Shown piece by piece: positions 1 to 6,539 of a stretch of DNA of 8,907 bases. The stretch's first letter is position 1. Each line of letters begins with the position of its first letter. The position numbers and the translations under genes were made by a program. The notes under the pieces are model-generated. The model saw nothing but the letters and a program-made list of their open reading frames with translations. It made no database searches and was not told the DNA's origin. The stretch is from Anaerolineales bacterium (lineage in GTDB: Bacteria; Chloroflexota; Anaerolineae; 4572-78; NAK82), in assembly GCA_024643945.1 (NCBI GenBank), contig JAHELX010000091.1, forward strand, positions 1 to 8,907. The letters are read 5' to 3'.

Positions 1-1294
1 CGGCGTCCGTACCCACCGCGCCACTGTCGTCGGTCACGGTGAGCGTCGCGCTGTATACGGCATTGTCGGCATAGACGTGGGCCACCGTCGTGGCGCTGAC
101 AACCGGGCTGCCATCCCCAAAGTCCCACTCGTAACTGAGCGGGTCATATACGCCAGGGTCCCTCGAGCCACTGCCATCGAACGTCACCGGCGACCCTTCA
201 AAACGCACCCCGTCCGAACCGGCTAGCGCGACCGGAGGCAGGTTGTAAACGGAGACGGTGGCACTCGTGAAAACCTGACCCCCGTCCCCATCGTCAACCC
301 GGATGCCAACCGGGTACTTACCCTGGTTGTACCAGGTGTGCGACATCGGGTCCGGCGGATTCACCGCCTCAAAGTCCCCGTCGTTCCCCCAGTCGAAGGC
401 GTAGCTCAGCAGGTCACTCATCACGTCGCTGGCCTTAACTTCCAGCGTCACCGGCGACCCCTCGCCCACCGGGCTATTGTTGGTGACACTCACAATGACC
501 GGTGCTACGTTGTTAACCCTTACATCGACCGTGTCGATCGCCTGCCCCCCATCTTTATCCTCCACCCGCAACGCCGCAACCACCCTGGCCGGCCCATCCG
601 AGTACACCGCCGATGCCACAGGTCCTAAAACATCCGGGGCGAAGTTCATCCCATCGTAGTCCAGATCCCAGGCGTAACTCAGCGTGTCCAGAACGCCCGG
701 ATCGCTGGCCGCCCCGCTGAAAGTCACCCTGGCGCCCTCGTCGGTCACCCGGTCCGGTCCGGCCTCTACCACCGGCGGCAAGTTCCCCACGTGTACCGTG
801 AAAAATGCCTCCGTCACACCCCCATCGTTGTCGTCAGCACGCAAGCGAACCACGTAGTCGCCGTTGTCAACATAGGTGTGGCTCGGCTTCAATGTCCCAT
901 TCACCCCCGCCCCATCACCAAAATCCCAATCGTACAACAACACGTCGTGCCCAGGATCCCTCACCCGTGCCGAAAAGGCTGTCTCCTCCCCCTCGTCCGC
1001 AGACCTGTCCCCTCCCACATCGACCGTAGGCGCTACGTTGCCTACCTTGACGGTGGTAACGTCGGTAGCGATCCGTCCCATCCGATCCGTAGCCTGCACC
1101 CCTATCGGATAGTCCCCCTCGTCGTAAAACACAAAGCGCACACTCGCCCCCTCACCATCGTCGTACGCCCCATCACCGTCCAGGTCCCAACGATAGGTGA
1201 GCGTCCCCAGTCCCAAACTCACCGCCCGCGCAACGAAAGAAATCGGACTCCCTTCTTTCCCCATGTATGGCCCCCCAGCACTTATCGTCAGCAC
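1..1294 (-). repeat. Tandem PKD-domain coding repeats (at least five)
   Basis: Protein-level tandem repeats with the W-D-x-G-D-G core recurring at residues 157, 244, 330, 421 and 511, a period of 86-91 residues. Units end in V-x-N-(V/L)-x-P-x-V junctions, seen as VGNVAPTV, VGNLPPVV, VNNVAPVI and VYNLPPVA. The units are clearly diverged in sequence, so this is an old array rather than a recent duplication. The fifth unit is cut by the window edge. Confidence 0.88.
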
Positions 1295-1663
1295 CGAAGG
1301 GCGAGGGGTAGGCGTGGGCGTGAGGGTGGGGGTGGGTGTAGGGGTGGCCGCAACCAAAGCCAAAGCCAGGGTAGGTGTCGGAGGCCGCGCTACCAACGCA
1401 TCCTGTTTGACCGCCTCAATCACTTGAGGACGTACAGGTGCCAGGCGCGAAACCTCCCGGGTCTCTACGCCGTAGTCGGCAGCAACCCGGGGCACCAGCT
1501 TCACCGGCAGCCATTGCTGCGGATTACGCTGCAACCCCAGCGTGGCCGTGGCGAAAATGAGGGACCAGCCGACTACCAGAAATACCAACAGCAGCCCATC
1601 AAAGTGAAAGGCTCTCCAGCTCCCCTGACCTGCCTCATCTCGCCTGCTTTTACCGTCTCGCAT
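1..1663 (-). CDS. Membrane-anchored multi-PKD-repeat surface protein (3' end outside window)
   Basis: 554 residues are visible with no stop, and the C-terminus lies beyond the left edge. In order: a short basic N-terminus (residues 1-19), one hydrophobic helix (about 22-43, LLLVFLVVGWSLIFATATLG), a 60-residue linker, a TP-rich stalk (about 95-120), then five PKD-type beta-sandwich repeats to the edge. Each repeat has the family core motif: YRWDLDGDG at 157, YDWDFGDG at 244, YAWDLDYDG at 330, YAFDWGNDG at 421 and YEWDFGDG at 511. PKD domains are known as extracellular ligand-binding or spacer modules. The order suggests an N-in, C-out anchored protein displayed outside the cell; this is inferred. 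The ATG at 1663 is the only sensible start, because an in-frame stop lies nine codons upstream. Its ribosome site is weak (AGGTG, 14 nt away). It lies 149 bp downstream of the kinase gene on the same strand and may be co-transcribed with it. No catalytic domain is visible; one could follow the repeats. Confidence 0.9.
   Translation of the reverse strand, partial: MRDGKSRRDEAGQGSWRAFHFDGLLLVFLVVGWSLIFATATLGLQRNPQQWLPVKLVPRVAADYGVETREVSRLAPVRPQVIEAVKQDALVARPPTPTLALALVAATPTPTPTLTPTPTPRPSVLTISAGGPYMGKEGSPISFVARAVSLGLGTLTYRWDLDGDGAYDDGEGASVRFVFYDEGDYPIGVQATDRMGRIATDVTTVKVGNVAPTVDVGGDRSADEGEETAFSARVRDPGHDVLLYDWDFGDGAGVNGTLKPSHTYVDNGDYVVRLRADDNDGGVTEAFFTVHVGNLPPVVEAGPDRVTDEGARVTFSGAASDPGVLDTLSYAWDLDYDGMNFAPDVLGPVASAVYSDGPARVVAALRVEDKDGGQAIDTVDVRVNNVAPVIVSVTNNSPVGEGSPVTLEVKASDVMSDLLSYAFDWGNDGDFEAVNPPDPMSHTWYNQGKYPVGIRVDDGDGGQVFTSATVSVYNLPPVALAGSDGVRFEGSPVTFDGSGSRDPGVYDPLSYEWDFGDGSPVVSATTVAHVYADNAVYSATLTVTDDSGAVGTDA
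1305..1344 (+). repeat. G-rich low-complexity tract, G-quadruplex-capable
   Basis: The plus strand has six runs of three or more G (1305-1308, 1316-1318, 1324-1326, 1328-1332, 1334-1336, 1341-1344) separated by loops of 7, 5, 1, 1 and 4 bases. This meets the usual G3+N1-7 quadruplex rule. On the minus strand it encodes the TPTPTPTLTPTPTP stalk (residues 107-120) of the PKD protein, so the G-rich strand is the template strand of that gene. The motif is seen directly; folding is inferred. Confidence 0.7.
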
Positions 1664-1812
1664 TACGATACGTTTTTCACCTACTTCAACTTAGGAGCTT
1701 GTGCCCCAAACAGCTACCGGGTACTCTATCCTCGTCGCAAAAGCAGAGCTAAAGGCTTGGAACAGGGACGGCAGGCATGCTGCCCTTCTTTTCTGGTCGA
1801 CTCTCATAGGTC

Positions 1813-4263
1813 CTAAGTTGACTCCAAGGATACCTCTTTCTCTTCATGCGACTGGACATCAGGCGTCGAAAGAACGGAAGCGGACACGTCAACAGGCGTC
1901 ACTTTAGGCAATGAGAAGAAAAACGTACTCCCCGTGCCTACTTCGCTCTTCACCCAGACCTGTCCTCCGTGAAGTTCAACCAGATGTTTGACGATCGTTA
2001 ATCCTATCCCCATACCACCATGCCCTGCTATATGCTCTGCCCGGGCTTGGTAGAATCGTTCGAATATGCGTGATTGATCTTCCAAAGGAATACCCACGCC
2101 ATTATCACGGACACTCACCAGAATCGATTTGCCAATATCCTGGGCTGCAATTTGAATGTGCCCCTTTTCAGGCGTAAACTTGATGGCATTTGACAGGAGA
2201 TTCGAAAGCACCAATCCAATCTTCTCAGCATCTGCCCGGATAGATAGCAACTCAGTCGGGAGGTCAATATCTATTACGTGACCCTCCAATTCCGCCATAG
2301 GTTGAAAGTCAGCAGCCACTTTTCTGATAGTGTCCCGAACATCCACGCTCGTCAGCCGCAGAAAGGTCGTGCCCGCGTCCAAGCGTTGAATGGTGAGCAT
2401 CGCATCAACCATAGTGCGCATACGCAGCGTGCTGACGAGAAGAAAGCGCATCGGCCCACCCAGTTTTTCAGGCACTCTTTTCTCCACAAAGCTGGCGTAA
2501 CCCATCATCGCGCCCAGGGGGGTACGCAATTCGTGAGCTGCAATGTTAATGAATTGCGTCTTCAGATCATCCAGGTGCCGTAGTTCCTCGTACGCTCGCT
2601 GAGTCGCTTCAAAAAGCTGCGCGTTTTTTATGGCAATAGCAGATTGGTTGGCAAGGGTACCCAGTAGTCGCTCGCTATCCTCATTCAACAACTCGACCTG
2701 CTGATAGCCAGCACCGGGCACAAGCGTCAACATACCGATTGTTTCCTGTCCGGCAATCAGAGGGGCAATGAGTATCTCAGAAACATCCTTCTTTGTAAAA
2801 GACCCATCCAGCGAAAAGCCATCAAGATCGGAGAACCGCATAACTCGTGGTTTAGCCGCTTCCAGAAAGACGCGCATCTCCCCATTTTCTGCAAAGGCCA
2901 AACTGGGGAAGCCATCGGCTTCGTCCGGTGCGGAGGCCTTGGGCACCAACATCTGACCTCTCTCATCCAGCAAATGGACGACGACTTGATCGATGCCATG
3001 TATGGAGGCCCTCACGCTACTGGTAACCGCATTTAAGACGTGATCCAGGTTCAGACCCGACTTGACAGTGACAGCAGTGCTACTTTCATACAGGGCAATT
3101 AATTCATCGATTCTGTTTTGCAGGGCACTTGTGTACCCGGCCAGACTCTCGGTCATATGATCCAGTGAACGAGCCAATGAGCCTATTTCATCCCCGGAGG
3201 AGATCCGGGTGCGCCTGGTAAAGTCGCCGCCAGCCACTGCCATAGCGTTTTCCATCAAATGTTGTAACTGGCCTGTAATAGCGTTGGCCATCAAGTAGCC
3301 AATGCCGAACACCAACAACAAAGCGGTGGCAAAGATCAATGCCATCTGGTTGCGGGCAGTAGCACCATATGACACAATGAACGTAGGCTGCAAAGCAACT
3401 GAATAAAACCCTAGCGGTTCCCCTCTGGCCAAGAAAACACCGAACAGGAGATCATATTCGCGCCCCTCCAAAGAGACAGCTCTTCTCAGGCTAGAATCAC
3501 CTCCCAAAGCCAGCATCCTATGCGCCTCGGACCCAATCGCCAAAGCCGCCAAAGTTTCTTTACCACCGGGCAAAGTGGTGTCGATAACATTCCCTTCAAG
3601 ATCGTAAAGAGTGACGTCAGCAAAGCTTGCTTGTGAGAGGGACTGAAGCAAATCCCGCGTATAACTGCTGACCAGGACCGCCCCAACAACTTTGTCATCT
3701 CGTTTCACTGGGCGGACAGTGGTAAACATTTCGCGGCCATCTACCGCCGCCAGCGCCACGTATTTATCGCCTGTCGCATCCACCACGCCGCTTAGAACTT
3801 TTTGCACGATGGGCCAATCCCCCAGGTCCATCCCGTATGTTGTGGTATAAGCTTCAACATCGCTAGTGCCGGGCGGTCGGTGAATCTCCAGCAACTGAAA
3901 ACCGTCACCATTAACGATATCAACACGATCGATGTTATTATTGACCACCACCGGAAATACAAGAGTTTGCAGCTTCTCTCGATCACCCGCGAGGATCGCT
4001 TCGTCGATGCCTTCCGTAAAGGCAATAGTATTCAACTTAGATAAGTGGGATAGCTCTCGTTGGTACAAGCCATCGGCAACTGCGCTCCAGGCTTCGCCAA
4101 GTTGTCGTGTGAAACGTTCCTCTAACGAGCCAGCTACCAACCTGGTACTCAGGTAAATGCCAGTAATTGCCACCATCAACGTGAGCAACGCATAGGGCAG
4201 AATGATCTTGAAGCGTATATGAGATCCGAAATAGGTGAGGGCTTGTCGTATGTATCTAAACAT
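1813..4263 (-). CDS. Transmembrane sensor histidine kinase (Cache-like, HAMP, GAF, HisKA, HATPase)
   Basis: 816 residues from ATG 4263. TM1 is about 18-40, followed by a roughly 260-residue extracytoplasmic region (41-303) of double-Cache type, with RPV...VVGAVLVS at about 184-199. TM2 is about 304-326, HAMP about 325-378, and GAF about 400-547. The HisKA phospho-acceptor is His577 in AAHELRTP. The HATPase domain has the N box NLLSNAIKFTP (688-698), G1 box DNGVGIP (720-726), F box FERFYQ (734-739) and G2 box GHGGMGIGL (747-755). All catalytic boxes are intact, so it should autophosphorylate and pass phosphate to a response regulator. None is encoded in the window, so the partner is unknown. 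The stimulus is not predictable; Cache domains usually bind small molecules outside the cell. The reading frame also extends upstream to a TTG at 4332, but that TTG is part of a promoter -35 box, and GGGAAGAAG directly precedes ATG 4263. It is divergent from the sortase and followed on its strand by the PKD gene. Confidence 0.93.
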   Translation of the reverse strand: MFRYIRQALTYFGSHIRFKIILPYALLTLMVAITGIYLSTRLVAGSLEERFTRQLGEAWSAVADGLYQRELSHLSKLNTIAFTEGIDEAILAGDREKLQTLVFPVVVNNNIDRVDIVNGDGFQLLEIHRPPGTSDVEAYTTTYGMDLGDWPIVQKVLSGVVDATGDKYVALAAVDGREMFTTVRPVKRDDKVVGAVLVSSYTRDLLQSLSQASFADVTLYDLEGNVIDTTLPGGKETLAALAIGSEAHRMLALGGDSSLRRAVSLEGREYDLLFGVFLARGEPLGFYSVALQPTFIVSYGATARNQMALIFATALLLVFGIGYLMANAITGQLQHLMENAMAVAGGDFTRRTRISSGDEIGSLARSLDHMTESLAGYTSALQNRIDELIALYESSTAVTVKSGLNLDHVLNAVTSSVRASIHGIDQVVVHLLDERGQMLVPKASAPDEADGFPSLAFAENGEMRVFLEAAKPRVMRFSDLDGFSLDGSFTKKDVSEILIAPLIAGQETIGMLTLVPGAGYQQVELLNEDSERLLGTLANQSAIAIKNAQLFEATQRAYEELRHLDDLKTQFINIAAHELRTPLGAMMGYASFVEKRVPEKLGGPMRFLLVSTLRMRTMVDAMLTIQRLDAGTTFLRLTSVDVRDTIRKVAADFQPMAELEGHVIDIDLPTELLSIRADAEKIGLVLSNLLSNAIKFTPEKGHIQIAAQDIGKSILVSVRDNGVGIPLEDQSRIFERFYQARAEHIAGHGGMGIGLTIVKHLVELHGGQVWVKSEVGTGSTFFFSLPKVTPVDVSASVLSTPDVQSHEEKEVSLEST

Positions 4264-4272
4264 CTTCTTCCC
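4264..4272 (-). promoter_or_regulatory. Ribosome binding site that fixes the kinase start
   Basis: GGGAAGAAG on the minus strand abuts ATG 4263, leaving about five bases between GGGA and the start. No comparable site precedes the upstream TTG (4332) or ATG (4314) candidates. The site therefore supports an 816-residue protein over an 839-residue one. Confidence 0.65.
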
Positions 4273-4304
4273 ATTTACCTGGTCATCTACTATGTCTACT
4301 ATCC

Positions 4305-4332
4305 ATTGTATCATAGGGGAGAGCGTTGTCAA
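4305..4332 (-). promoter_or_regulatory. Near-consensus housekeeping-sigma promoter for the kinase
   Basis: On the minus strand, TTGACA (4327-4332, perfect -35), a 16-bp spacer and TACAAT (4305-4310, five of six for -10). Transcription would begin near 4298, giving a leader of about 35 nt before ATG 4263. The same hexamer pair occurs at the tRNA-Glu gene in this window, which supports its reality. The basis is sequence match only. Confidence 0.75.
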
Positions 4333-4360
4333 GCTAGAATTTCATATGAGTTTAACGCAC

Positions 4361-4389
4361 TTGCCCTCCCACCAGGAATATGGTATGCT
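4361..4389 (+). promoter_or_regulatory. Probable promoter for the sortase
   Basis: TTGCCC (4361-4366), a 17-bp spacer and TATGCT (4384-4389) on the plus strand, about 67 bp before the sortase ATG. The match is moderate (four of six in each box). A second TATGCT at 4426-4431 has no good -35 partner. The -35 boxes of this promoter and the kinase promoter are 28 bp apart and face away from each other. Confidence 0.45.
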
Positions 4390-4456
4390 CCTCCGCCAAG
4401 ATGTCTAAGCGATCGCTGCTGACATTATGCTACATCAGATCAAAGAAGGGTAACAT

Positions 4457-5314
4457 ATGACCCGAAAGAAAACGAGCATTTTTGCCGCCGTACTTCCTCT
4501 CGCCATCGTCATCTGCGTCAGCCTGGCCATCGTCGGCGGCATAGTAACCTGGATGGCTGCCCGGGAAGGAATCGATCTTGGTGAATTAGCAACTGAATTG
4601 CTAATAGGACGTCAGTCTGCGCCTGCAGGTGTGGCGCAAGTTACCCGCTTGCCTACCCCCACACCTTACCCTTCGCCAACTCCAATCCTGATTGTCGCCG
4701 CTCCAACAGAAGCACGAGCTGCCGAAGTAGCGCCAACACCACCGCCAACTGAGCCCCCTGCAGTCAACACCTCGTCTCAATTCATTACTTCTGCCCCTTC
4801 GCCCACAGCGATGGCTGAGCCACAGATTGAACAAGCCATTGAGTCTCCCATCCATCCAAATTCTCCCCTGCCCAAACGTCCTGCGACTCGTTTGGTCATC
4901 CCAGCCATGGAACTAGACACTCCGGTCATTGTCTCTCCTATTGTGAACCAAACGTGGAAGGTGGACGATTTGGGGAAAGATTTCGTGGGACACCTGGAGG
5001 GAACGGCCAGCCCGGGCGACCCCAGCAATGTCGTACTGGCGGGGCATGTGACCATCGCCCCAAACGTCTACGGACCCTTCGCCGGGCTGGGGAAACTGAA
5101 AGCCGGCGACTCAATCATCCTCTATACGGACAACCAATCCTACACTTACATTGTAGACTACCGCCAACTGGTGGACCGTACCAACATACAGGTCGCCTAC
5201 CCCAGCGACACAGGCCGAGTGACTCTCATCACATGCAGCAATTGGAGTGACGAGTTGGGGGCATATCAGAAACGGTTGATTGTAGTGGGACACCTGGAGA
5301 ACGCGGGATCGTAA
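4457..5314 (+). CDS. Sortase family cysteine transpeptidase
   Basis: 285 residues. A TM helix at about 8-33 anchors the protein. A Pro/Thr/Ala-rich stalk (about 64-140, with LPTPTPYPSPTP) leads to the sortase domain (about 143-282). The expected catalytic triad is present: His197 in LAGH, Cys260 in VTLITCSNW and Arg273 in YQKRLIVVGHL. RLVIPAMELDTPVI at 145 is the usual first strand of the domain. Sortases cut a C-terminal sorting motif of an exported protein and join it to a cell-surface amine. Class is uncertain; the sequence around Cys260 is closer to the actinobacterial/Chloroflexi E or F types than to class A. ATG 4457 has a good ribosome site, GAAGGG at 4445-4450, six bases away. It is divergent from the kinase and convergent with the M28 peptidase (16-bp gap). 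No sorting signal is visible in the window. The PKD protein, whose C-terminus is missing, is a candidate substrate by inference only. Confidence 0.92.
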   Translation: MTRKKTSIFAAVLPLAIVICVSLAIVGGIVTWMAAREGIDLGELATELLIGRQSAPAGVAQVTRLPTPTPYPSPTPILIVAAPTEARAAEVAPTPPPTEPPAVNTSSQFITSAPSPTAMAEPQIEQAIESPIHPNSPLPKRPATRLVIPAMELDTPVIVSPIVNQTWKVDDLGKDFVGHLEGTASPGDPSNVVLAGHVTIAPNVYGPFAGLGKLKAGDSIILYTDNQSYTYIVDYRQLVDRTNIQVAYPSDTGRVTLITCSNWSDELGAYQKRLIVVGHLENAGS

Positions 5315-5330
5315 CAGGGGATGGAAAAAA

Positions 5331-6347
5331 CTACTCTCCTTGCAGCCACACCTCAAGCATGCGCCCCACCCGTTCCAGGCTGGTGGGACTTACCTTGTCG
5401 GCAGTGTCTTCCAGGGTGTGCCAATAAGGGTAATCGAAATCAATTATATCCACGGATGGTATTCCCTGCTCCACAAACGGAAGATGATCGTCAATGATCG
5501 TATGCTTCGGCTGGGGAATGATGCTGTCGCTGTAGCCCAGATCAGCAGCGATGGCCCACAACTCGGCCGACAACTCCGGGTCTGAGTTGCGCTCGTAATA
5601 GATGTTCTGATCGGCATCACCGACCATATCCACCACCGCCACTGCCTGCGGCCGGATCACCAGGTTTTGAGCCATCTCGCGCGCACCCACCGAGAAGGGC
5701 CAGCCGTCTAGTCGTCCCCGATCCTCAGCATCGAAGAAAGCAAGCCATACTTGCCGGTCCAGAGCCTCCCGATCCAGGACGCGCGCCAGTTCCAGCAACA
5801 CAGCCACGCCGCTCCCCCCGTCATTGGCTCCCAAGATGGGCTGTTCGCGATTGGCCGGGTCAGGGTCATGGTCGGCCACAGGGCGCGTATCGTAGTGCGC
5901 ACCGATTATGACCAGCGGTCCCCGCCCTGCCTTGCCAATGATATTACGCCCCTGGACTCCCTGAAACACGAACTCCTGAGTTTCTACCGTCCAGCCCAAC
6001 CTCTCGAGCTGCTGTATGATATAATCGCCAGTTGCCCATCCTGCCTCGGAGCCTGTTGGACGTGGGCCAAAAGCTTCCTGTGCCAACACGTACTGGTAAG
6101 CCTGTTCACCCTCGAACTGAAGTGGCTCAGAAATTGTCGGGAGCGTCGTAGGGGTAGGAGATGCGGGGACGGGAATGTTCGTGGGGGATGGTTCCTTGCT
6201 AGGTACACCTTGCGTTGGAGAAGGCACAAGAGTATTCGGCGGAGACCCGGGTGCCGCTGGCACAGGGATCAAAAACACCCCTCCACCAACCACCAGCAGG
6301 ACGCCGAGAATAACCAGCCAAGTTGAAACGCGACGCAATCTCATCAT
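5331..6347 (-). CDS. Exported M28-family metallopeptidase / glutaminyl cyclase-like protein
   Basis: 338 residues. An N-terminal hydrophobic helix (about 9-28, an anchor or uncleaved signal) is followed by a Pro/Thr/Ser-rich stalk (about 32-72) and an M28 catalytic domain (about 78-336). Metal-site candidates are His151 (GAHYDT), Asp176 (GANDGGSG), Glu208-Asp209 (FFDAED), Asp240 (VVDMVGD) and His310 (YWHTLEDT). The C-terminal stretch IIDDHLPFVEQGIP...YWHTLEDT (from 284) closely resembles the glutaminyl-peptide cyclotransferase branch of M28 (DDHIPFL...WHT), as recalled from the human enzyme. It could therefore be a zinc aminopeptidase or a cyclase making N-terminal pyroglutamate, and sequence alone does not decide. 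It should act outside the membrane. Two tandem ATGs (6347, 6344) follow AAAAGGG; the second has the more usual spacing, so the N-terminus is uncertain by one residue. It lies downstream of tRNA-Glu on the same strand, separated by a terminator. No clear promoter of its own was found. Confidence 0.9.
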   Translation of the reverse strand: MMRLRRVSTWLVILGVLLVVGGGVFLIPVPAAPGSPPNTLVPSPTQGVPSKEPSPTNIPVPASPTPTTLPTISEPLQFEGEQAYQYVLAQEAFGPRPTGSEAGWATGDYIIQQLERLGWTVETQEFVFQGVQGRNIIGKAGRGPLVIIGAHYDTRPVADHDPDPANREQPILGANDGGSGVAVLLELARVLDREALDRQVWLAFFDAEDRGRLDGWPFSVGAREMAQNLVIRPQAVAVVDMVGDADQNIYYERNSDPELSAELWAIAADLGYSDSIIPQPKHTIIDDHLPFVEQGIPSVDIIDFDYPYWHTLEDTADKVSPTSLERVGRMLEVWLQGE

Positions 6348-6353
6348 CCCTTT

Positions 6354-6365
6354 TAACGATCGTTA
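6354..6365. promoter_or_regulatory. 12-bp perfect palindrome before the M28 gene
   Basis: TAACGATCGTTA is a perfect palindrome immediately upstream of the ribosome site (AAAAGGG) of the M28 gene. Its position in the 5' untranslated region would suit an operator or a small structured element. Function is inferred from symmetry and position only; one 12-bp palindrome may be chance. Confidence 0.3.
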
Positions 6366-6366
6366 T

Positions 6367-6411
6367 CAATAAATAAAGAGAGTCGTCACCACACAGCCCA
6401 GGCACGACTCT
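6367..6411 (-). terminator. Intrinsic terminator downstream of tRNA-Glu
   Basis: On the minus strand, arms AGAGTCGT (6404-6411) and ACGACTCT (6379-6386) form a perfect 8-bp stem around a 17-nt loop, followed at once by the T-rich CTTTATTTATTG (6367-6378). The loop could form two further CC/GG pairs. It lies 48 bp past the tRNA 3' end, so it most likely ends the tRNA transcript. The loop is long for a classic terminator, which lowers certainty. Confidence 0.6.
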
Positions 6412-6458
6412 AATCTAAGGATCTGTTCAGATGATCGCATCCAATAAAAGCCAACCTA

Positions 6459-6531
6459 TGGCCCATAGGGGATTCGAACCCCTGTTTCAGCCTTGAGAGG
6501 GCCGCGTCCTAGGCCTCTAGACGAATGGGCC
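6459..6531 (-). tRNA. tRNA-Glu (anticodon CUC)
   Basis: 73 nt on the minus strand, folding as a full cloverleaf. The acceptor arm is GGCCCAT/ATGGGCC with discriminator A. The D-arm GTCTAGAGGCCTAGGAC is nearly identical to the well-known bacterial tRNA-Glu D-arm. The anticodon stem is CGGCC/GGCTG with one G-T wobble and loop CTCTCAA, which places anticodon CUC (reads GAG). The variable loop is AAAC and the T-arm is AGGGG-TTCGAAT-CCCCT. CCA is not encoded (the genome continues TAGG after the discriminator), so CCA must be added enzymatically. It has its own strong promoter upstream and a terminator downstream, so it is an independent unit between the oxidoreductase and peptidase genes. Confidence 0.96.
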
Positions 6532-6539
6532 ATAAATAA

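Noticed and set aside
1770..1793. Terminator-like GGCAG-GCATG-CTGCC stem followed by CTTCTTTTCT on the plus strand
   Set aside because: No plus-strand gene precedes it; both flanking genes are on the minus strand, where no T-run follows the stem. The stem is only 5 bp.
791..1816. 341-codon plus-strand open frame rich in Arg, His and Pro
   Set aside because: It is the antisense shadow of the PKD gene. The composition is implausible, there is no ribosome site, and the minus strand carries clear PKD motifs.
1988..2001. TGACGATCGTTA inside the kinase gene, 11 of 12 like the palindrome before the M28 gene
   Set aside because: It lies in coding sequence and is explained by ordinary codons for the conserved TIVK segment. 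It is probably coincidence.
4409..4416. GCGATCGC octamer resembling the cyanobacterial HIP1 repeat
   Set aside because: I noticed only one copy in the window. HIP1 is recognised by its high frequency, and the gene content does not suggest a cyanobacterium.
4521..4855. Pro-Thr motifs such as LPTPT in the sortase as a possible LPxTG sorting signal
   Set aside because: It lies in the N-terminal stalk, lacks Gly after Thr, and has no following helix and basic tail.
5315..5362. T6 run on the minus strand right after the M28 stop as part of an intrinsic terminator
   Set aside because: The only stem before it is CTTG/CAAG (4 bp) with a long loop and 7 bases before the T-run. This is too weak to call.
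6459..6531. tRNA-Glu as an integration site for a mobile element
   Set aside because: No integrase gene is present, and I saw no second copy of the tRNA 3' end in the window.
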